A stretch of 64,000 bases of DNA, taken from the NCBI GenBank assembly GCA_033398695.1, contig CM065801.1, positions 4,402,001-4,466,000 on the forward strand, given 5' to 3'. Position 1 is the first letter of the stretch; each line of letters begins with the position of its first letter. The translations under genes and the position numbers were made by a program. Shown here piece after piece: positions 12,366 to 24,772 of the stretch. The stretch is from Orobanche coerulescens (Eukaryota; Streptophyta; Magnoliopsida; Lamiales; Orobanchaceae). The notes under the pieces were generated by a model. The model saw only the letters and a program-made list of their open reading frames with translations, had not been told where the DNA came from and searched no databases.

Positions 12366-14306
12366 TGTAACACCCCGAGATATTCGGAATATGTTACAGC
12401 GCCGTAGACCCCTACATGGGACCTACCAGGCTACAATAGAAAAACTTCACTCGACTAACCATCTTGGTTAACGAGGATACACAATTAAATAATGTGACAT
12501 ATAAAGATACGCCCGGAGCAACCGGCAAAATAAGCATCAACCAACAACGTGACAATTTAAGGCAATACAATACGGAGTTTGAAACAAAAAAAAAGGCCTA
12601 AGTACTCGCGAGTACAATCTATAAGGTTAAAACTGTGGGAACAACCATATCGAAATGGACAAAGGAAATAAGTAGACCCAAGTGCACATGTCAACGACCC
12701 TGGCCAACACCCTCGTACTGTCCTGGTGCTCGCTCGTCCGGATAAGCATAACCTGAAATCCATAACAAGAATTTCCCCAAAACGGGTCCCCAAAGGGGTT
12801 AGCAATTACGCTAGTACAAGTAATCAAGGCAAACCAATCGCTTACACATTTCATAGTACATGCACCAATATCATTTCAAAAACCAAAACCAGACATGTCT
12901 TTTCCGGAAAACATACAGTCCACAATTAGCCTTGAGAACAGGGCGGCAGCATACATTCTCACTCGAGGCCTCATAGGGACCCTACCGAGTTGGCTACAAT
13001 TACAGAAAAACAAAACTACGCACACGCTATGCCGTGAGAACAGGGCGGCAGCATACATTCTCACTCGAGGCCTCACAAGGACCCTAACGAGTTGGCTAGC
13101 GGTACGAAACTCGTGAAATCCAGGGCGGCAGCATAGATTTCCCTCCTTGACCCCGTCGGGCCAACACAAGGTGAGTTACACACAAATAATATATACATCA
13201 CCATTTCATGTTAAGCTTAAAGGTTTCCAAAAATACTTGCCTCGATTAATAGACGGTGACGCGAACGGAACGGAAGAATCAAGCACGACCGTGAGGAACC
13301 GACGAATGAACCTAACGATTCGAATAACACAATCACAACCAACTCTAGACGATTACGGAAATGGAATACACCCGGAAACCCGCCTACGATTCATGTATAT
13401 TCATACCAAAATAACAACGAGGGCGGACCACAACCAAACCCTCCCGATTCCGTAAAATCCACAAAATATCCATGAATCCGTAGGAAAACTAAAGATACTA
13501 ACAATATTAATCGTATACATCATGAATCCACCAACAAAACGGAACGAATCGGAAGAAAAACCCGAAACCCCAAATTAATCGAAAATAGGGTTTTAGAATA
13601 TTACCTTAGGAGATTCAAGTACCAAGATCCGTAGAACACGCGTTAGATTGATTGCCGGGCTCACTACCGAAGAAAATGGTGAAAATCGACCCCCAAAGGA
13701 TAAGGATGAAGAACTCTTCCCTCTCTCTCACTCTCTCTCTACCGCAGTGAAAATAAGGAAGAAGGCAGTCGATTTCGTCTATTAAAGACGAGTTGCGATT
13801 GACCGCTTCGTGTGTCGCGGCACGAAGTGTGCCGCACAGCCGAAAATTTACTCCTGTGTTTTGGCATTGTGCCGCGCACGGCTGCGTGCCGCGGCACCAG
13901 TCTGATTAGGTTTTGGTCGCGAAGACACCCGAGTGTGCCGCGGCACCGGCTCAGCATCGTGCCGCGGCATCGGATGGGTGTGCCGCGCACAAGATGATTC
14001 GTCCAACCAACAATGAAGGGATTTGTGTGCCGCGGCGCACACACCTTGTGCCATGCCCGCACCCCTTTATGGGTTCCAAAATGATAAGAATGATCCTAAA
14101 GAGAATGAAACGATAGGAATCAATATTTGGGGACTAATAACACGAAATGGATCCACGGCAACCCAAAGCGGTTTCGCACAACAATAACAAGAATACGGTT
14201 CAACGGTTTGACAGAAGGACACGGCTGAAAAGTACACGAGGTCACTATGACCGAGAAATATACCAAAAATGAAAATACAAGGGAAAGAAAAATACCGGAT
14301 ATTACA
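12366..14306 (-). repeat. 3' LTR of element C
   Basis: Starts TGTAACACCCCGAG and ends CCGGATATTACA on the plus strand, next to the polypurine tract. It pairs with 19157-20397 plus 28902-29666. It contains a ~100-bp tandem unit starting TGAGAACAGGGCGGCAGC (about 12933-13136; same at about 19726-19925). Confidence 0.92.
13777..14060 (-). promoter_or_regulatory. LTR C promoter (3' copy): decayed GTGCCGCGGCAC cluster
   Basis: Shows several whole and many damaged copies of the 12-bp palindrome that is intact nine times in the other LTR (29117-29353). On the minus strand a TTTAATAG TATA-like box lies just downstream (about 13777-13787). Most damage is short deletions within the palindromes. Confidence 0.55.
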
Positions 14307-14340
14307 TTCTACCCCTCTAAAAATAAGTTTCGTCCGAAAC

Positions 14341-14886
14341 TTAAGAAACAAACAACTCGGGGTACCTAGCACGCATGCTATCCTCGGTTTCCCAAGTTGC
14401 TTCCTCGACACCGTGTCTCGACCACCGCACTTTGACCAAAGGGATGGTCTTATGCCTCGATCGTTTCTCACGATGCTCCAAAATCTTCAAAGGACGCTCC
14501 TCAAAAGTAATATCTTCAACAATATCAATCTCGCCATAATCGATGACGTGACTAGGATCTGGAACATATTTCCTCACTGGGAAACATGAAAACGCTATGA
14601 ACGTGACTCAAGGCGGGGTAACGCCAAACGGTATGCTAACCCACCGATCCGCTCGAGAATCTCGAAGGGTCCAATAAATCTCGGACTCAACTTCCCTTCT
14701 TCCCGAAACGGAACACCCTCTCGTCGGCGACACCTTCAGCGTAACGTGGTCTCCCACCTCGAATTCTAAAGGTCGGCGACGGACATCGCATATGACTTCG
14801 CCGACTCGGGCCGTCAACATCCGCTCCCGAATTAATTCTATCTTCCGCCTCGTCTCTAAAACGACATCCGGCTCGGTCCCGACCAA
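14341..14886 (-). pseudogene. pol: Integrase C-terminus and chromodomain of element C
   Basis: The end of pol. The chromodomain-like tail has [14 protein letters not shown] and ends YPELFVS at 14341, matching the tail of element B ([14 protein letters not shown]). The upstream segment 14608-14886 has [25 protein letters not shown] integrase C-terminal sequence in another frame. In chromoviruses this domain is thought to guide integration to heterochromatin. Confidence 0.85.
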
Positions 14887-14994
14887 ATCGGACGCCTCAT
14901 TCCAACAAATCGGTGATCGACATCGCCGCCATAAAGTGCCTCATACGGTGCCATCCGACCGACGCGTGCCAACCGTTGTTGTACGTGAATTCGA

Positions 14995-15882
14995 TCAATG
15001 GCAATTGCTCTTCCCGATCGCTACTCGATCGAGGGCACAAGCACGCAACATGTCCTCGGATGTCTGGATAGTGCGTTCCGACTGTCCATCTGATTGGGGA
15101 TGAAAAGAGGTACTCAAGTGCAAACGGGTACCTAACGCCTTATGCACCGCCTGCCAAAAGTGCGATACAAAACGGCCATCACGATCCGAAACAATAGACT
15201 TCGGAGTACCGTGAAGTCTCACAATCTGCGCGATAAACACACGAGCCAATTTCTCCGGGCCCCAAGTGTCCTTGATGCCCAGAAAATGTGCCGACTTGGT
15301 CAGACGATCAACAATCACCCAAACCATATTCATGCCCGATCTCGATCTCGGCAAACTCGTAATGAAATCCATCGATATATCCTCCCATTTCCATTCTGGA
15401 ACGGGAAGTGACTGCAATAACCCAGCCGGTCGCTGATGCTCGATTTTGACTTGTTGGCAAGTCAAACATCTCGCCACAAACTGTGCGACCTCCTCCTTCA
15501 TATCATTCCACCAGAAGTTCCTCCTCAGGTCCTTGTACATCTTACTCGAACCCGGATGAACGGAATAGGGTGTGGAATGGGCCTCACGCAAAATACTCTG
15601 TCGCAACTCTGGATCGTTCGGCACACAAAGCCGACTCTGGAATCTCAAAACACCATCCTCGTGAATCACAAACCCAGGAGACTTTCCCTTAAGAACGTTC
15701 TCTCGGATTTGAGTAATCATCGGATCCTCTAATTGTTTCAGCTTAATTTCATCGATCAAAGACGACGAAATCTCTAAAGCACAAAGTTGCCCGACAGCTC
15801 CAGGCAACAAAACCTCAACACCAAACTCAATCAAAGCCCGCCGAAGCTCAGACCGAGACGTGAGGACCTCAAGCGTTCGCAA
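14995..15882 (-). pseudogene. pol: Integrase of element C
   Basis: Contains the zinc-binding HHCC region (H in [18 protein letters not shown], then CLTCQQVK). The catalytic core follows, with [22 protein letters not shown] and [19 protein letters not shown], supplying the D,D,E residues. It is open for 295 codons but disconnected in frame from reverse transcriptase and from the C-terminus. Integrase would insert the element cDNA into the genome. Confidence 0.88.
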
Positions 15883-15883
15883 C

Positions 15884-16461
15884 GCAATCGGTTTAGACTC
15901 GGGCGTCGGCTACGACGTTCGCCTTGCCGGATGATAAAGGATTTCGAGGTCATAATCCTTAATCAGCTCTAACCACCTCCTCTGCCTCATATTCAACTCC
16001 CATTGAGTAAATATATATTTCAGACTTTTATGATCGGTAAAAATCGACATGCAGAGCCGAAAAGATAGTGACGCCAAATCTTGAGCGCAAAACGATTGCC
16101 GCTAACTCCAAATCATGAGTAGGTAGTTAAGCTCATACGGTCTCAATTGTCTCGACGCATAGGCAATGGTCTTGCCGTCCGCATCAATACGCACCCAAGA
16201 CCACGGCCCGAAGCATCGCTATAAACGGCGAATCCCTCGTTGCCACGGCAACGCCAAAACCGGGCTGAAGTCAAACGCTTCTTGACTCCTCGAAACTCGA
16301 TCGCCTCTCATCGGTCAGACGAACTTCTCGGATTTCGGAGCAAGCTGTGTAAGTGGCCGAGCTAGTTTTGAGAAACCTCACGAACCTACGGTAGTAACCA
16401 CCAAACCCAAGAAACTACGAACCTCCTTCACATTTGTGGCGATGCCCAATCCAACACCGCC
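15884..16461 (-). pseudogene. pol: RNase H region of element C, degenerate
   Basis: On the minus strand, fragments equivalent to the element B RNase H (30454-30830) can be followed, such as sequence for the [11 protein letters not shown] and [12 protein letters not shown] stretches near 15950-16060, but no frame stays open. It lies between reverse transcriptase and integrase, as expected. Confidence 0.7.
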
Positions 16462-17157
16462 TCAATCTTCTGCGGATCCACTCGAACTCCTCAGTGAAAT
16501 CACGTGACCCAGAAACATCACTTCCTTCAGCCAGAACTCACATTTCGAGAACTTCGCATAGAGTTGCTCGGCCCTCAAAATGTCTAACACTATCCGCAAA
16601 TGATGGGCATGCTCTTCCTCATTCTTCGAATAGATAAGAATATCGTCAATGAAGACGACGACACACTTATCCAAATACTCGATAAAGACTTTGTTCATCA
16701 ATTGCATGAACACCGCCGGCGCATTAGTTAACCCGAAAGGCATAACTACAAACTCGTAATGTCCGTATCTCGTCCGAAAAGGCTTTTGCACGTCGGACTC
16801 TCTCACCCGAGGTGATAGTACCCGATTTCAAATCAATCTTGAGAATACCGCAGCTCCCTGCAACTGATCGAACAAGTCATCAATCCTCGGCAAAGGATAC
16901 TTGTTCTTGATGGTCACTTTGTTTAATTCGCGATAATCGATACACAAACGTAGTGAACCATCCTTCTTTCGCACAAACAGGACCGGTGCACCCCAAGGCG
17001 AGGCGCTCGGTCGAACATACCCTGACTCAAGAAGCTCACTCAACTGCTTCTTCAACTCTGACATCTCTGAAGGTGCCATGCGATACGGCGCCTTTGAAAT
17101 CGGAGCCGCGCCCGGCTCTAATTCTATAACAAACTCAACCTCACGATCCGGTGGCAA
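16462..17157 (-). pseudogene. pol: Reverse transcriptase of element C
   Basis: Two frame segments. 17157-16828 has [37 protein letters not shown] and [20 protein letters not shown]. 16806-16462 has [20 protein letters not shown] and the catalytic [10 protein letters not shown] (the YxDD-equivalent FIDD). A break of about 20 bases separates them. Confidence 0.9.
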
Positions 17158-17166
17158 TCCCGGTAA

Positions 17167-18988
17167 CTAGTCAGGAAATACATCAGGAAACTCACTAACG
17201 ACTGGAATCGACGAAAACTCGACTCCACCATTCTCCGCCTTCAAGGCATAGCACCAATAACCAGTACACCCCTTTCGCAGGAGTTTCACCGCCTTCAAGG
17301 CGTTAATAACAAACTTCTGGTTTCTCTTTTGCCCCGCGAAAGAGTGTTCAGTACCGTCCTCGGCTAACATAGTAATAATCCTCGTGCGGTAGTTCATGAT
17401 TGCACCATGCCGCTCGAGCCAATCATTCCCGAGAATTAAATCCTCGCCCTCGATACTCACAACAATAAGATTAGAGAGCCACGCCCTCTCACAAATGATC
17501 ACAGAACAGTCCCGGACTTCTCGATCACCGACAATTCTATCACCGCTAGGAAGTTTAACGATGAAAGGCTCGCAAGGTGACAAGCAGTCGAGACTCAAAC
17601 GGCGTACGCACTCTAGAGAAATGAATGAATGCATAGCACCCGAATCAAAAAGCACACTGACAGGATGGAAATGAATATGAACGGTACCTGTCGCCACAGT
17701 AGCTGCTGGATCATCGGCTCTCCTCATCTCATAGATACGCGGCTGAGCAGAGCCGACACTGGAAACTCCACCCCTAGCGGGCTGACCCCGACCCTTACCT
17801 CGGCCGGCACTCGGTGGAGGCGGCGAGCAAATGAGCCACTGGTTCACACTCGGCTCTAACGGGCCGTGAGAAGAACGGGCGCCGCGAAGCTGTTTGATCT
17901 GCTCACAAAAAGGGGCCTTGTGGCCTAGCTGTCCACAACTATGACAGGTAAGCTTCGGACGAGAACATTGCCGGCTCCTATGGCCCTGCACACCACAGTT
18001 AAAACATGTGGGTTCACGAGCGGAGGTTCCGGCGGCACCCCGAAAGCTCCCAGAGAAATGAGCCGAACCGCCCGTTGAAATATTTGCAGCTTGAGATTTC
18101 TGCTGGCCTCCACTCTTGGGACCAGAAAAATTTCCACCGACTCGCTTCTTGCTCTCACGAGCCAAATCGCTAGCCGTCACCGACATATCATAAGCGAGAG
18201 CTCGACTCTGATAATCCTTCAAGGTAGTACAAACGAGCCCAGACATATAGTCCCGAATGGGCAGCTTCATCCTCCTGGAAAAATGAAAAATTTTGTCGCT
18301 CGGCGACAACTGGGTCTTCACATAACCCAACTCCTTGTTAAAGTCGGCAATGGCACGAGATACGGGATATCCCGTGGTTGAGCATCATAGAAAGCATGCA
18401 CTCGAGCACTGTCCGAGGCCACGGACAATATTCGGTCTCCATCAATTCTTGGAATTCGGCCCACGAAGCAACGTGATCTTTGGGACCAACGGCCTCCCAC
18501 CAATCTGTAGCATCTCCCGTGAGAAAATATTGAGCAATAGGGACCTTACGGTCCTCGGGGCAGTTGGTAGCAGTGAATACTTTGGATATCTCCTTGATCC
18601 ACCCTTCCCAGCCGATCGGGTCCGAAGCTCCCAAAAGCGAGGAGGATGCATCTTGATGACATCCTGGAAGGCCGATCCGCTCCGCCCGATTAGCATGGGC
18701 TGGTTGGGGTTACGGACCACTCGAGCTATAGCCGCCATTTGGTTAACCATTTGCCGATAATAGCCGCAATACCAAGATCGGCGCGCTCTGAGAAGAAGCA
18801 TGATCGTGGCGGTCACCGATGCCGGCTCCCGAAGAATGCGGCGTGGCCGCCCCACCGGCCGCCACGTCCCGGCCAGCGTCACGACCACGATCACGACCAC
18901 GACCACGGTTTCCTCGGCATCCATACCGATGTTGAGAGATAACAGTATATCGATGATGAGTAAGGGAGGAAAAGCAACTACGATTCAA
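17167..18988 (-). pseudogene. gag: gag-protease of element C
   Basis: The N-terminal part (18988 to about 18743) is rich in RGR/RDRGRD. The capsid region runs to 18338 in two overlapping frames (DATDWWEAVGPKDHV, EFQELMETEYCP). From 18330 one 387-codon frame holds KIFHFSRRMKLPIRDYMSG, two CCHC knuckles (CFNCGVQGHRSRQC, CHSCGQLGHKAPFC), and the protease motif VLFDSGAMHSFIS (about 17634-17660). Here the usual T of DSGATHS is M. Confidence 0.85.
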
Positions 18989-19138
18989 AAGTGGAAATAC
19001 AATGCAAGAAACAAAAGAGCCGAATAAGAAAACTTACGAGCACCGGAAGTCTTGGGATCTTGTGGCGGTGTGACAATGTGCAAAACAAAACACGACTAGA
19101 CCCAAATAACCAACAAGCCTAGGTATCCATAAACCTAG

Positions 19139-19151
19139 AGCTCTGATACCA
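19139..19151 (-). other. Primer-binding site of element C
   Basis: On the minus strand TGGTATCAGAGCT, an intact match to the initiator tRNA-Met complement. It is five bases from the LTR end at 19157. Confidence 0.8.
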
Positions 19152-19156
19152 TTTTC

Positions 19157-20397
19157 TGTAACACCCCGAGATATTCGGAATATGTTACAGCGCCGTAGAC
19201 CCCTACATGGGACCTACCAGGCTACAATAGAAAAACTTCACTCGACTAACCATCTTGGTTAACGAGGATACACAATTAAATAATGTGACATATAAAGATA
19301 CGCCCGGAGCAACCGGCAAAATAAGCATCAACCAACAACATGACAATTTAAGGCAATACAATACGGACTTTGAAACAAAAAAAAAAGGCCTAAGTACTCG
19401 CGAGTACAATCTATAAGGTTAAAACTGTGGGAACAACCATATCGAAATGGACAAAGGAAATAAGTAGACCCAAATGCACATGTCAACGACCCTGGCCAAC
19501 ACCCTCGTACTGTCCTGGTGCTCGCTCGTCCGGATAAGCATAACCTGAAATCCATAACAAGAATTTCCCCAAAACGGGTCCCCAAAGGGGTTAGCAATTA
19601 CGCTAGTACAAGTAATCAAGGCAAACCAATCGCTTACACATTTCATAGTACATGCACCAATATCATTTCAAAAACCAAAACCAGACATGTCTTTTCCGGA
19701 AAACATACAGTCCACAATTAGCCTTGAGAACAGGGCGGCAGCATACATTCTCACTCGAGGCCTCATAGGGACCCTACCGAGTTGGCTACAATTACAGAAA
19801 AACAAAACTACGCACACGCTATGCCGTGAGAACAGGGCGGCAGCATACATTCTCACTCGAGGCCTCACAAGGACCCTAACGAGTTGGCTAGCGGTACGAA
19901 ACTCGTGAAATCCGGGCAAAGCATAGATTTTCCTCCTTGACCCCGTCGGGCCAACACAAGGTGAGTTACACACAAGTAATATATACATCACCATTTCATG
20001 TTAAGCTTAAAGGTTTCCAAAAATACTTGCCTCGATTAATAGACGGTGACGCGAACGGAACGGAAGAATCAAGCACGACCGTGAGGAACCGACGAATGAA
20101 CCTAACGATTCGAATAACACAATCACAACCAACTCTAGACGATTACGGAAATGGAATACACCCGGAAACCCGCCTACGATTCATGTATATTCATACCAAA
20201 ATAACAACGAGGGCGGACCACAACCAAACCCTCCCGATTCCGTAAAAATCCACAAAATATCCATGAATCCGTAGGAAAACTAAAGATACTAACAATATTA
20301 ATCGTATACATCATGAATCCACCAACAAAACGGAACGAATCGGAAGAAAAACCCGAAACCCCCAAATTAATCGAAAATAGGGTTTTAGAATATTACC
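19157..20397 (-). repeat. 5' LTR of element C, first part
   Basis: Matches 12366-13605 closely. Interrupted after TTACC (20393-20397) by element D, and resumes at 28902. Confidence 0.92.
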
Positions 20398-21637
20398 TGT
20401 TGCTACCCAAAATATTATCCGGAGATAGATATTGCTGGAATGGATGGGATAGCAAACAAATGCAAGAGCACTTCCGTGAGAAAGATAAATAACACAAGAT
20501 TTGCCGGGGTTGTTAGTCCCGTGCTTGAATGCTCTCGCGAGATATTATTAATACCAATATTCGGGGATACAAGTACTAATGTAAGAATACAATTACAATG
20601 AGTGTAAAGATTCTTGTTATCTTAGCTAGTGAGCGTGTAGATTGCCGGAAGAACCAGATTTGATGCTCTGTGAGTTCTTGTAACAAAGGAGATGAACAGT
20701 CGCGGCGGTGAGAGATCGACCGTCTCTCACGGCGAGTATTTAGTCGGATGCTTGGGCTCTGGGCTTATGAATCCCTTGGAATCTGCCTAGTGGAGACTTG
20801 CCGCTTCATCGATCGTCTTGGACGAGAGATTTAGAGAGAGAAGTCCTGAGATGGATTAGGTGAGATAGCCGAGCTTGATGATATGTATGTTCTTCGGTAT
20901 TTCCGTGAATGTATCGGAATGTGAGAGAATGAGTTCTGAGCGTAAGTCATAATGAATTCGGAACCGTTGGTGGAATGAAAATCGAACCGTAGGTTGAGTG
21001 AATTGGGAACCGTAGGTTGAGTCAATTCCGAACCGTAAGTTGTGCGAAGTCGGAACCTTTTTCCTGTAGGAGGAGGTTCTCTATTTATAGAGCTTGGATA
21101 CGCCGGGCGATCGCCTTTTCGCATTATAATAATCGGGCGATCGTCTTTTAGCACATGGGCCTGTCCTCAAAGCCTGCAGGAGTTGCTGGCGATCAACTAT
21201 GCGGTCCAATGGGAGCTTACACGCGTCTGAGTTGCGACACGGGTTGTCCTACTGACAACTTTCGGCGCGCATGCTGGTAGGTGAGGTAGGTGGCAGGCTG
21301 TGGTCAAAGGTCTTGTCTGTCAGCTAAAGATCTTGTCTGCTACGAAGATCTTGTCAGCGCCTTTGGTGGATCTGCACGTGGGTGCTTTTCTGAGACCCAG
21401 TCCTTGATGACTTTTGACGGCGATCGTCTCTGCTCGGGCGTAGGTCGATTGCCCTTAGCCGGTCACTAGAGTAGATCGCCCGGTGCCAAAGGGCGATCGC
21501 CTTGGGAGTCGATCGCTGTGCACGATGGTGGTCGATATCTTCGACTTGGCGAGCTAGCCATAGTTTGACCGAGTTGACTTGGTCGCTCGGCCTTATAGTC
21601 GATCGCACTGTCGGGATGAATAAATCGTGACACAACA
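20398..21637 (-). repeat. 3' LTR of element D
   Basis: Near-identical to 27646-28896. It includes four tandem ~23-bp GGAACCGTAGGTTGAGT-type units (about 20955-21058; other copy about 28205-28310) in the part transcribed after the TATA box. Confidence 0.9.
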
Positions 21638-21760
21638 ATTGCCCCCCAGCTCGCTCATACGTTGGAAACGTGGGGTGAGGTGGCTCTCTTGGCGATCGCT
21701 GAACTTTTGACGAGCGACTTCGTGTTTTATTGAACTGGCGATCGTCTTTGAGCTGATATA
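21081..21760 (-). promoter_or_regulatory. LTR D promoter: CTATAAATAG box and GGCGATCGCC-type motifs
   Basis: On the minus strand CTATAAATAG (21081-21090) is preceded by many GCGATCG/GGCGATCGCC palindromes from about 21102 upward; some continue beyond the LTR into the internal region. The other LTR has the same arrangement (TATA about 28330-28340). Confidence 0.6.
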
Positions 21761-21999
21761 TCCTGAGTTCGGACGACCTGGTTGGCCGCTGAACTGCGCG
21801 GGAAAAGGCAACGGGCGTTGAAAAGTCTCCGCGCACGTGTCGGGCTTCTATTGGAGGACACCAACGGTCATTAATGACTCCTCGGCTGACGCATCCTCGA
21901 AAAGACGCGTACGCGGGTCTCGAGGGGGTCAACTAGTGCGTCGTTTGAGATCCGAGCCCTGAGGTTTTCCCTTATTGCAAACGGGTCCCTGCCTTCTCC

Positions 22000-22006
22000 T
22001 ATAAAA
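22000..22006 (+). promoter_or_regulatory. TATA box of the antisense gene in element D
   Basis: TATAAAAGGGGC on the plus strand, 147 bp before the first ATG of the plus-strand gene, leaving room for a leader of about 120 bases. It lies inside the element, not in its LTR. Confidence 0.6.
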
Positions 22007-22152
22007 GGGGCGCGGGGCTGCAGTATCACTCACGCGAACTTTTTGGAGAAAGAAGGACTTGCTGCCGAATTTTCTGAAGATCTTAGTGCCGATCGTCGTT
22101 CGACTTCACCTTAGGGTAAGAAAAATTCTTTTCTCCTTTTCTACTTCTGAAA

Positions 22153-24772
22153 ATGGCCGGAAACTCATCATCATTTGGAGCGGGTACCAGCTCTGCCGCC
22201 GGGACATCGGCTGCCCGGGGACAAACTTCTCCCGTCTTCCACCTGGAGACGGCGGCTGAAGCTATTCGGGCCGGAATCGACCCGGCTGAAGTCGAGGCTT
22301 TATTCAATGAGGCCGATATTGCTAAGGAGTCGGCTGCTGAGGAGAGACGATCGCAGATCGAGAGAGATCTGGCGATCAGGGCTTACTGGGAGCAACACAG
22401 CGTTTTCGGTCGGGCCTATAGGGCCTTTGCTGAAATAATGGAGAGGTTAGCCGGTCCTACTCCGAGATTCGATTTCCGGGGATACTCGGTCGCTTATCCA
22501 TATGTGCTTCCCAAGCGGTCGCAGATCGTGCCGCGCAGCGATCGTTGTGGTCGCTCGGCCAAATACGGAGCTCGGCGACCGGGAGAGATCCGCCGTCTGG
22601 AGGACAAGATTCCATGTTCCTTCAGATGTGGACATGTTCGCCCGGCGAGAATGAGCGAGCCGACCAGCCTCCGATGGGTATGGTCGCAGTGAGTGAGGCC
22701 GTTATGGAGGCCGGGCTACGCTTCTCTCGTCCTTTGCGGTCTCCCATCTGTTGCCGCTTGAACGTGGCGCCTTCACCGACGCCGAACGCCCGGCTCCAAA
22801 TTATTTGCACCCTCACCCTTTTCGGCGGTCACCGCCTGTACCGCCTCCCATCGCCGTTGGAGATGAATCATTTGTTTAAACCGACGGCTCATAGAGGTTT
22901 GGTGGCGGTTACCATATTCAAGGCCGATCTGGTCGGGTGATTCATGGAGTTCGAATAAGATACGGGCGATCGGACGAAGTCGTTCGGTCGCTGGCAAGTG
23001 GAGAGCTTCGCGAGCGACAATCCCACAGCGAACCGAAATCCCCACTGAATTTCGGGAGAGGAATCCCGGCAAGGGTTTAGACTCTCCCTTCGTTTGGATG
23101 CGTTTTGGACTGATCTAATTTGATTTCTGTTTTGCAGGCTTTCATATTCCGGCGATCGAGGAGCTGCCTTTCGACTTTCTCGTCGTTTGGGAGCGAATTA
23201 GGAGCTTGTCGGACGACGACCTTGACGCCACTCGGATCAACAAGGAGAGTCGCTGGTTGTCGGCTCGACTATTCCGTTTCCCGAGACATCTCGCGGTGCC
23301 AGGTATGAGTTCCTGCGACCTTCAATTTCTAGGCGATCGCCTTACTTGAGGATAGTGTCTGACCGTTAGTCGATCGTCTTTAACTGCAGAGGTTCGTTTT
23401 CCTCGCTTTTTGGAGCCTCCGGCGGAGATCGCTATGTCGAACCCAGGAGTCCTAGGCCGTCTTCGCCATAAGAGGTCGACTCGGGTCCCACCCGCGGCCG
23501 CTTATAGTTCCGAGAGGCGGAGCCTCGCGTGAGCCGAGCCTCGCGTGGAGCCGGTCGTGGTTGAGGAGGAAATTCGGAGGAGGGGCTTGCAATCGCAAGA
23601 GGCCGAGGCCGAGGAAACTCGGTTCTGCCCCGGCGATGAAGTACCGATCGCCTCTCCTCCGATCACCATTGTTGCTCCGGAGAGTGAGCTGCCTTCTGCG
23701 GCTTTTATGCGGGAGATGGCGATCGCGGATGCAGAGACTCCTCGAGGGAAACCGTTTTTCGGTCGGGATCCCGAGAAGGCTGAGAGGTAGATAGCATTTT
23801 TGTGTTGAAAATTGCATCTGCGTAGGAGTTGTATTAACTTAGCTGTTTTGATGCAGGATCCGTCGTGCAGATCCGTCTTGTCCACCGATGGTCGTGGATT
23901 TCCTGGCGAGTCGATCTCCTCGCCATTCCTGCGACATCCCTCCATACGTCAGCAAGGCTGCTTCCGCTCTGCCTAAGGCATGGACGACTGACCTGGATGC
24001 GATCGCTCGACAGCGATCGGCGAGTTCGATGCACGCTGTTCTCGCCCTTTCTCTTCAGACGGCGACCATGGCCGTCCAGGCTGCTCAGGAGTTTGAGGGG
24101 CGGCCCTCCACCATTCGCCTGCAGGAGGATCTCGAGGCGGCTCGGAAAGAGAACGCCGAGTTTGCTGACAAGATCGCGGCGATGGAGAAGGATTCTCTGG
24201 AGGCGGCCAAGCGGGCGAGCCATGAGCTTGAGCTGGAGAAGAAAGAGACTGAGAAATATCGAATGGCGGTCGACCGATTTCGGGACCAGATGCAGAGTGC
24301 CGTCCAGGCGCGGAATGTTGCTGAAGAGGAGGCCGATCGCCAGAAGGTGACGATCGCTCGGCTGACCAGCGAGCTGGCGGAGGCGAAAGAGAAGGTTGCT
24401 GCGAGGGAGGCCGAGCTCCAGGGATCGCAATAGGCGATGGCCGAGCTGAGAGGAGAGGTTGAGGCGACCAAGGCCGATCCCTTCCAAAACTTGGAGTATG
24501 TCAGCGAGTTCGCCTATTATTTGGCGTTCGCCGACTCGATCCGAGCGGCTAAGAAGGGAGGCTTGGAGGTCGGTCCTCTTGCCGATAAATTCAAGGCGTA
24601 TGCGTTGGAGCATCCTCTCCATTCAGCTTTCTCCTTGCCGATCCTGGATCTTGCGGACATCGGCGTGGATTTGAGCTGGTATCCGTCTCCAGCCAATCTT
24701 GCTCATCCTGACGCTCCGGAAGATGAGGGCACCGCGCCGAATGTTGATGGCGAAGGCCAGGCAGGGGCCTGA
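22153..24772 (+). pseudogene. Spliced antisense ORF (aORF) of element D, Transposase_28-like with coiled coil
   Basis: A plus-strand gene opposite to gag. The start at 22153 follows a TATA box at 22000. Exon 1 encodes a low-complexity Ser/Ala N-terminus, then ETAAEAIRAGIDPAEVEALF. Further on is EAVMEAGLRF followed by a frame break; this resembles the 'putative gypsy type transposon' (Transposase_28) domain common in Tat antisense ORFs. Introns with clear signals end at 23137 (TTTTGCAG), span 23303-23389 and span 23787-23856, and exons join in phase. The last exon has a long Glu/Lys/Ala coiled coil (about 24080-24470). A TGA (23530) and a TAG (24431) interrupt otherwise continuous coding. Function of this family is unknown. 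It may be active elsewhere; this copy is probably broken, unless the stops are sequence errors. Confidence 0.65.

Noticed and set aside
21102..21760. GCGATCGC as the cyanobacterial HIP1 repeat, suggesting contamination or transfer
   Set aside because: The motif occurs within an LTR retrotransposon with plant gag and intron-containing ORF. The resemblance is coincidental.
21354..21932. 192-codon minus-strand open frame across LTR D
   Set aside because: It spans the LTR/internal boundary and polypurine tract and has no domain; a chance frame in GC-rich LTR sequence.
23834..24622. 262-codon minus-strand open frame
   Set aside because: It lies opposite the coiled-coil exon of the aORF. Its Leu/Arg-rich composition is what the complement of a Glu/Lys/Ala coiled coil gives, and it has no recognisable domain.
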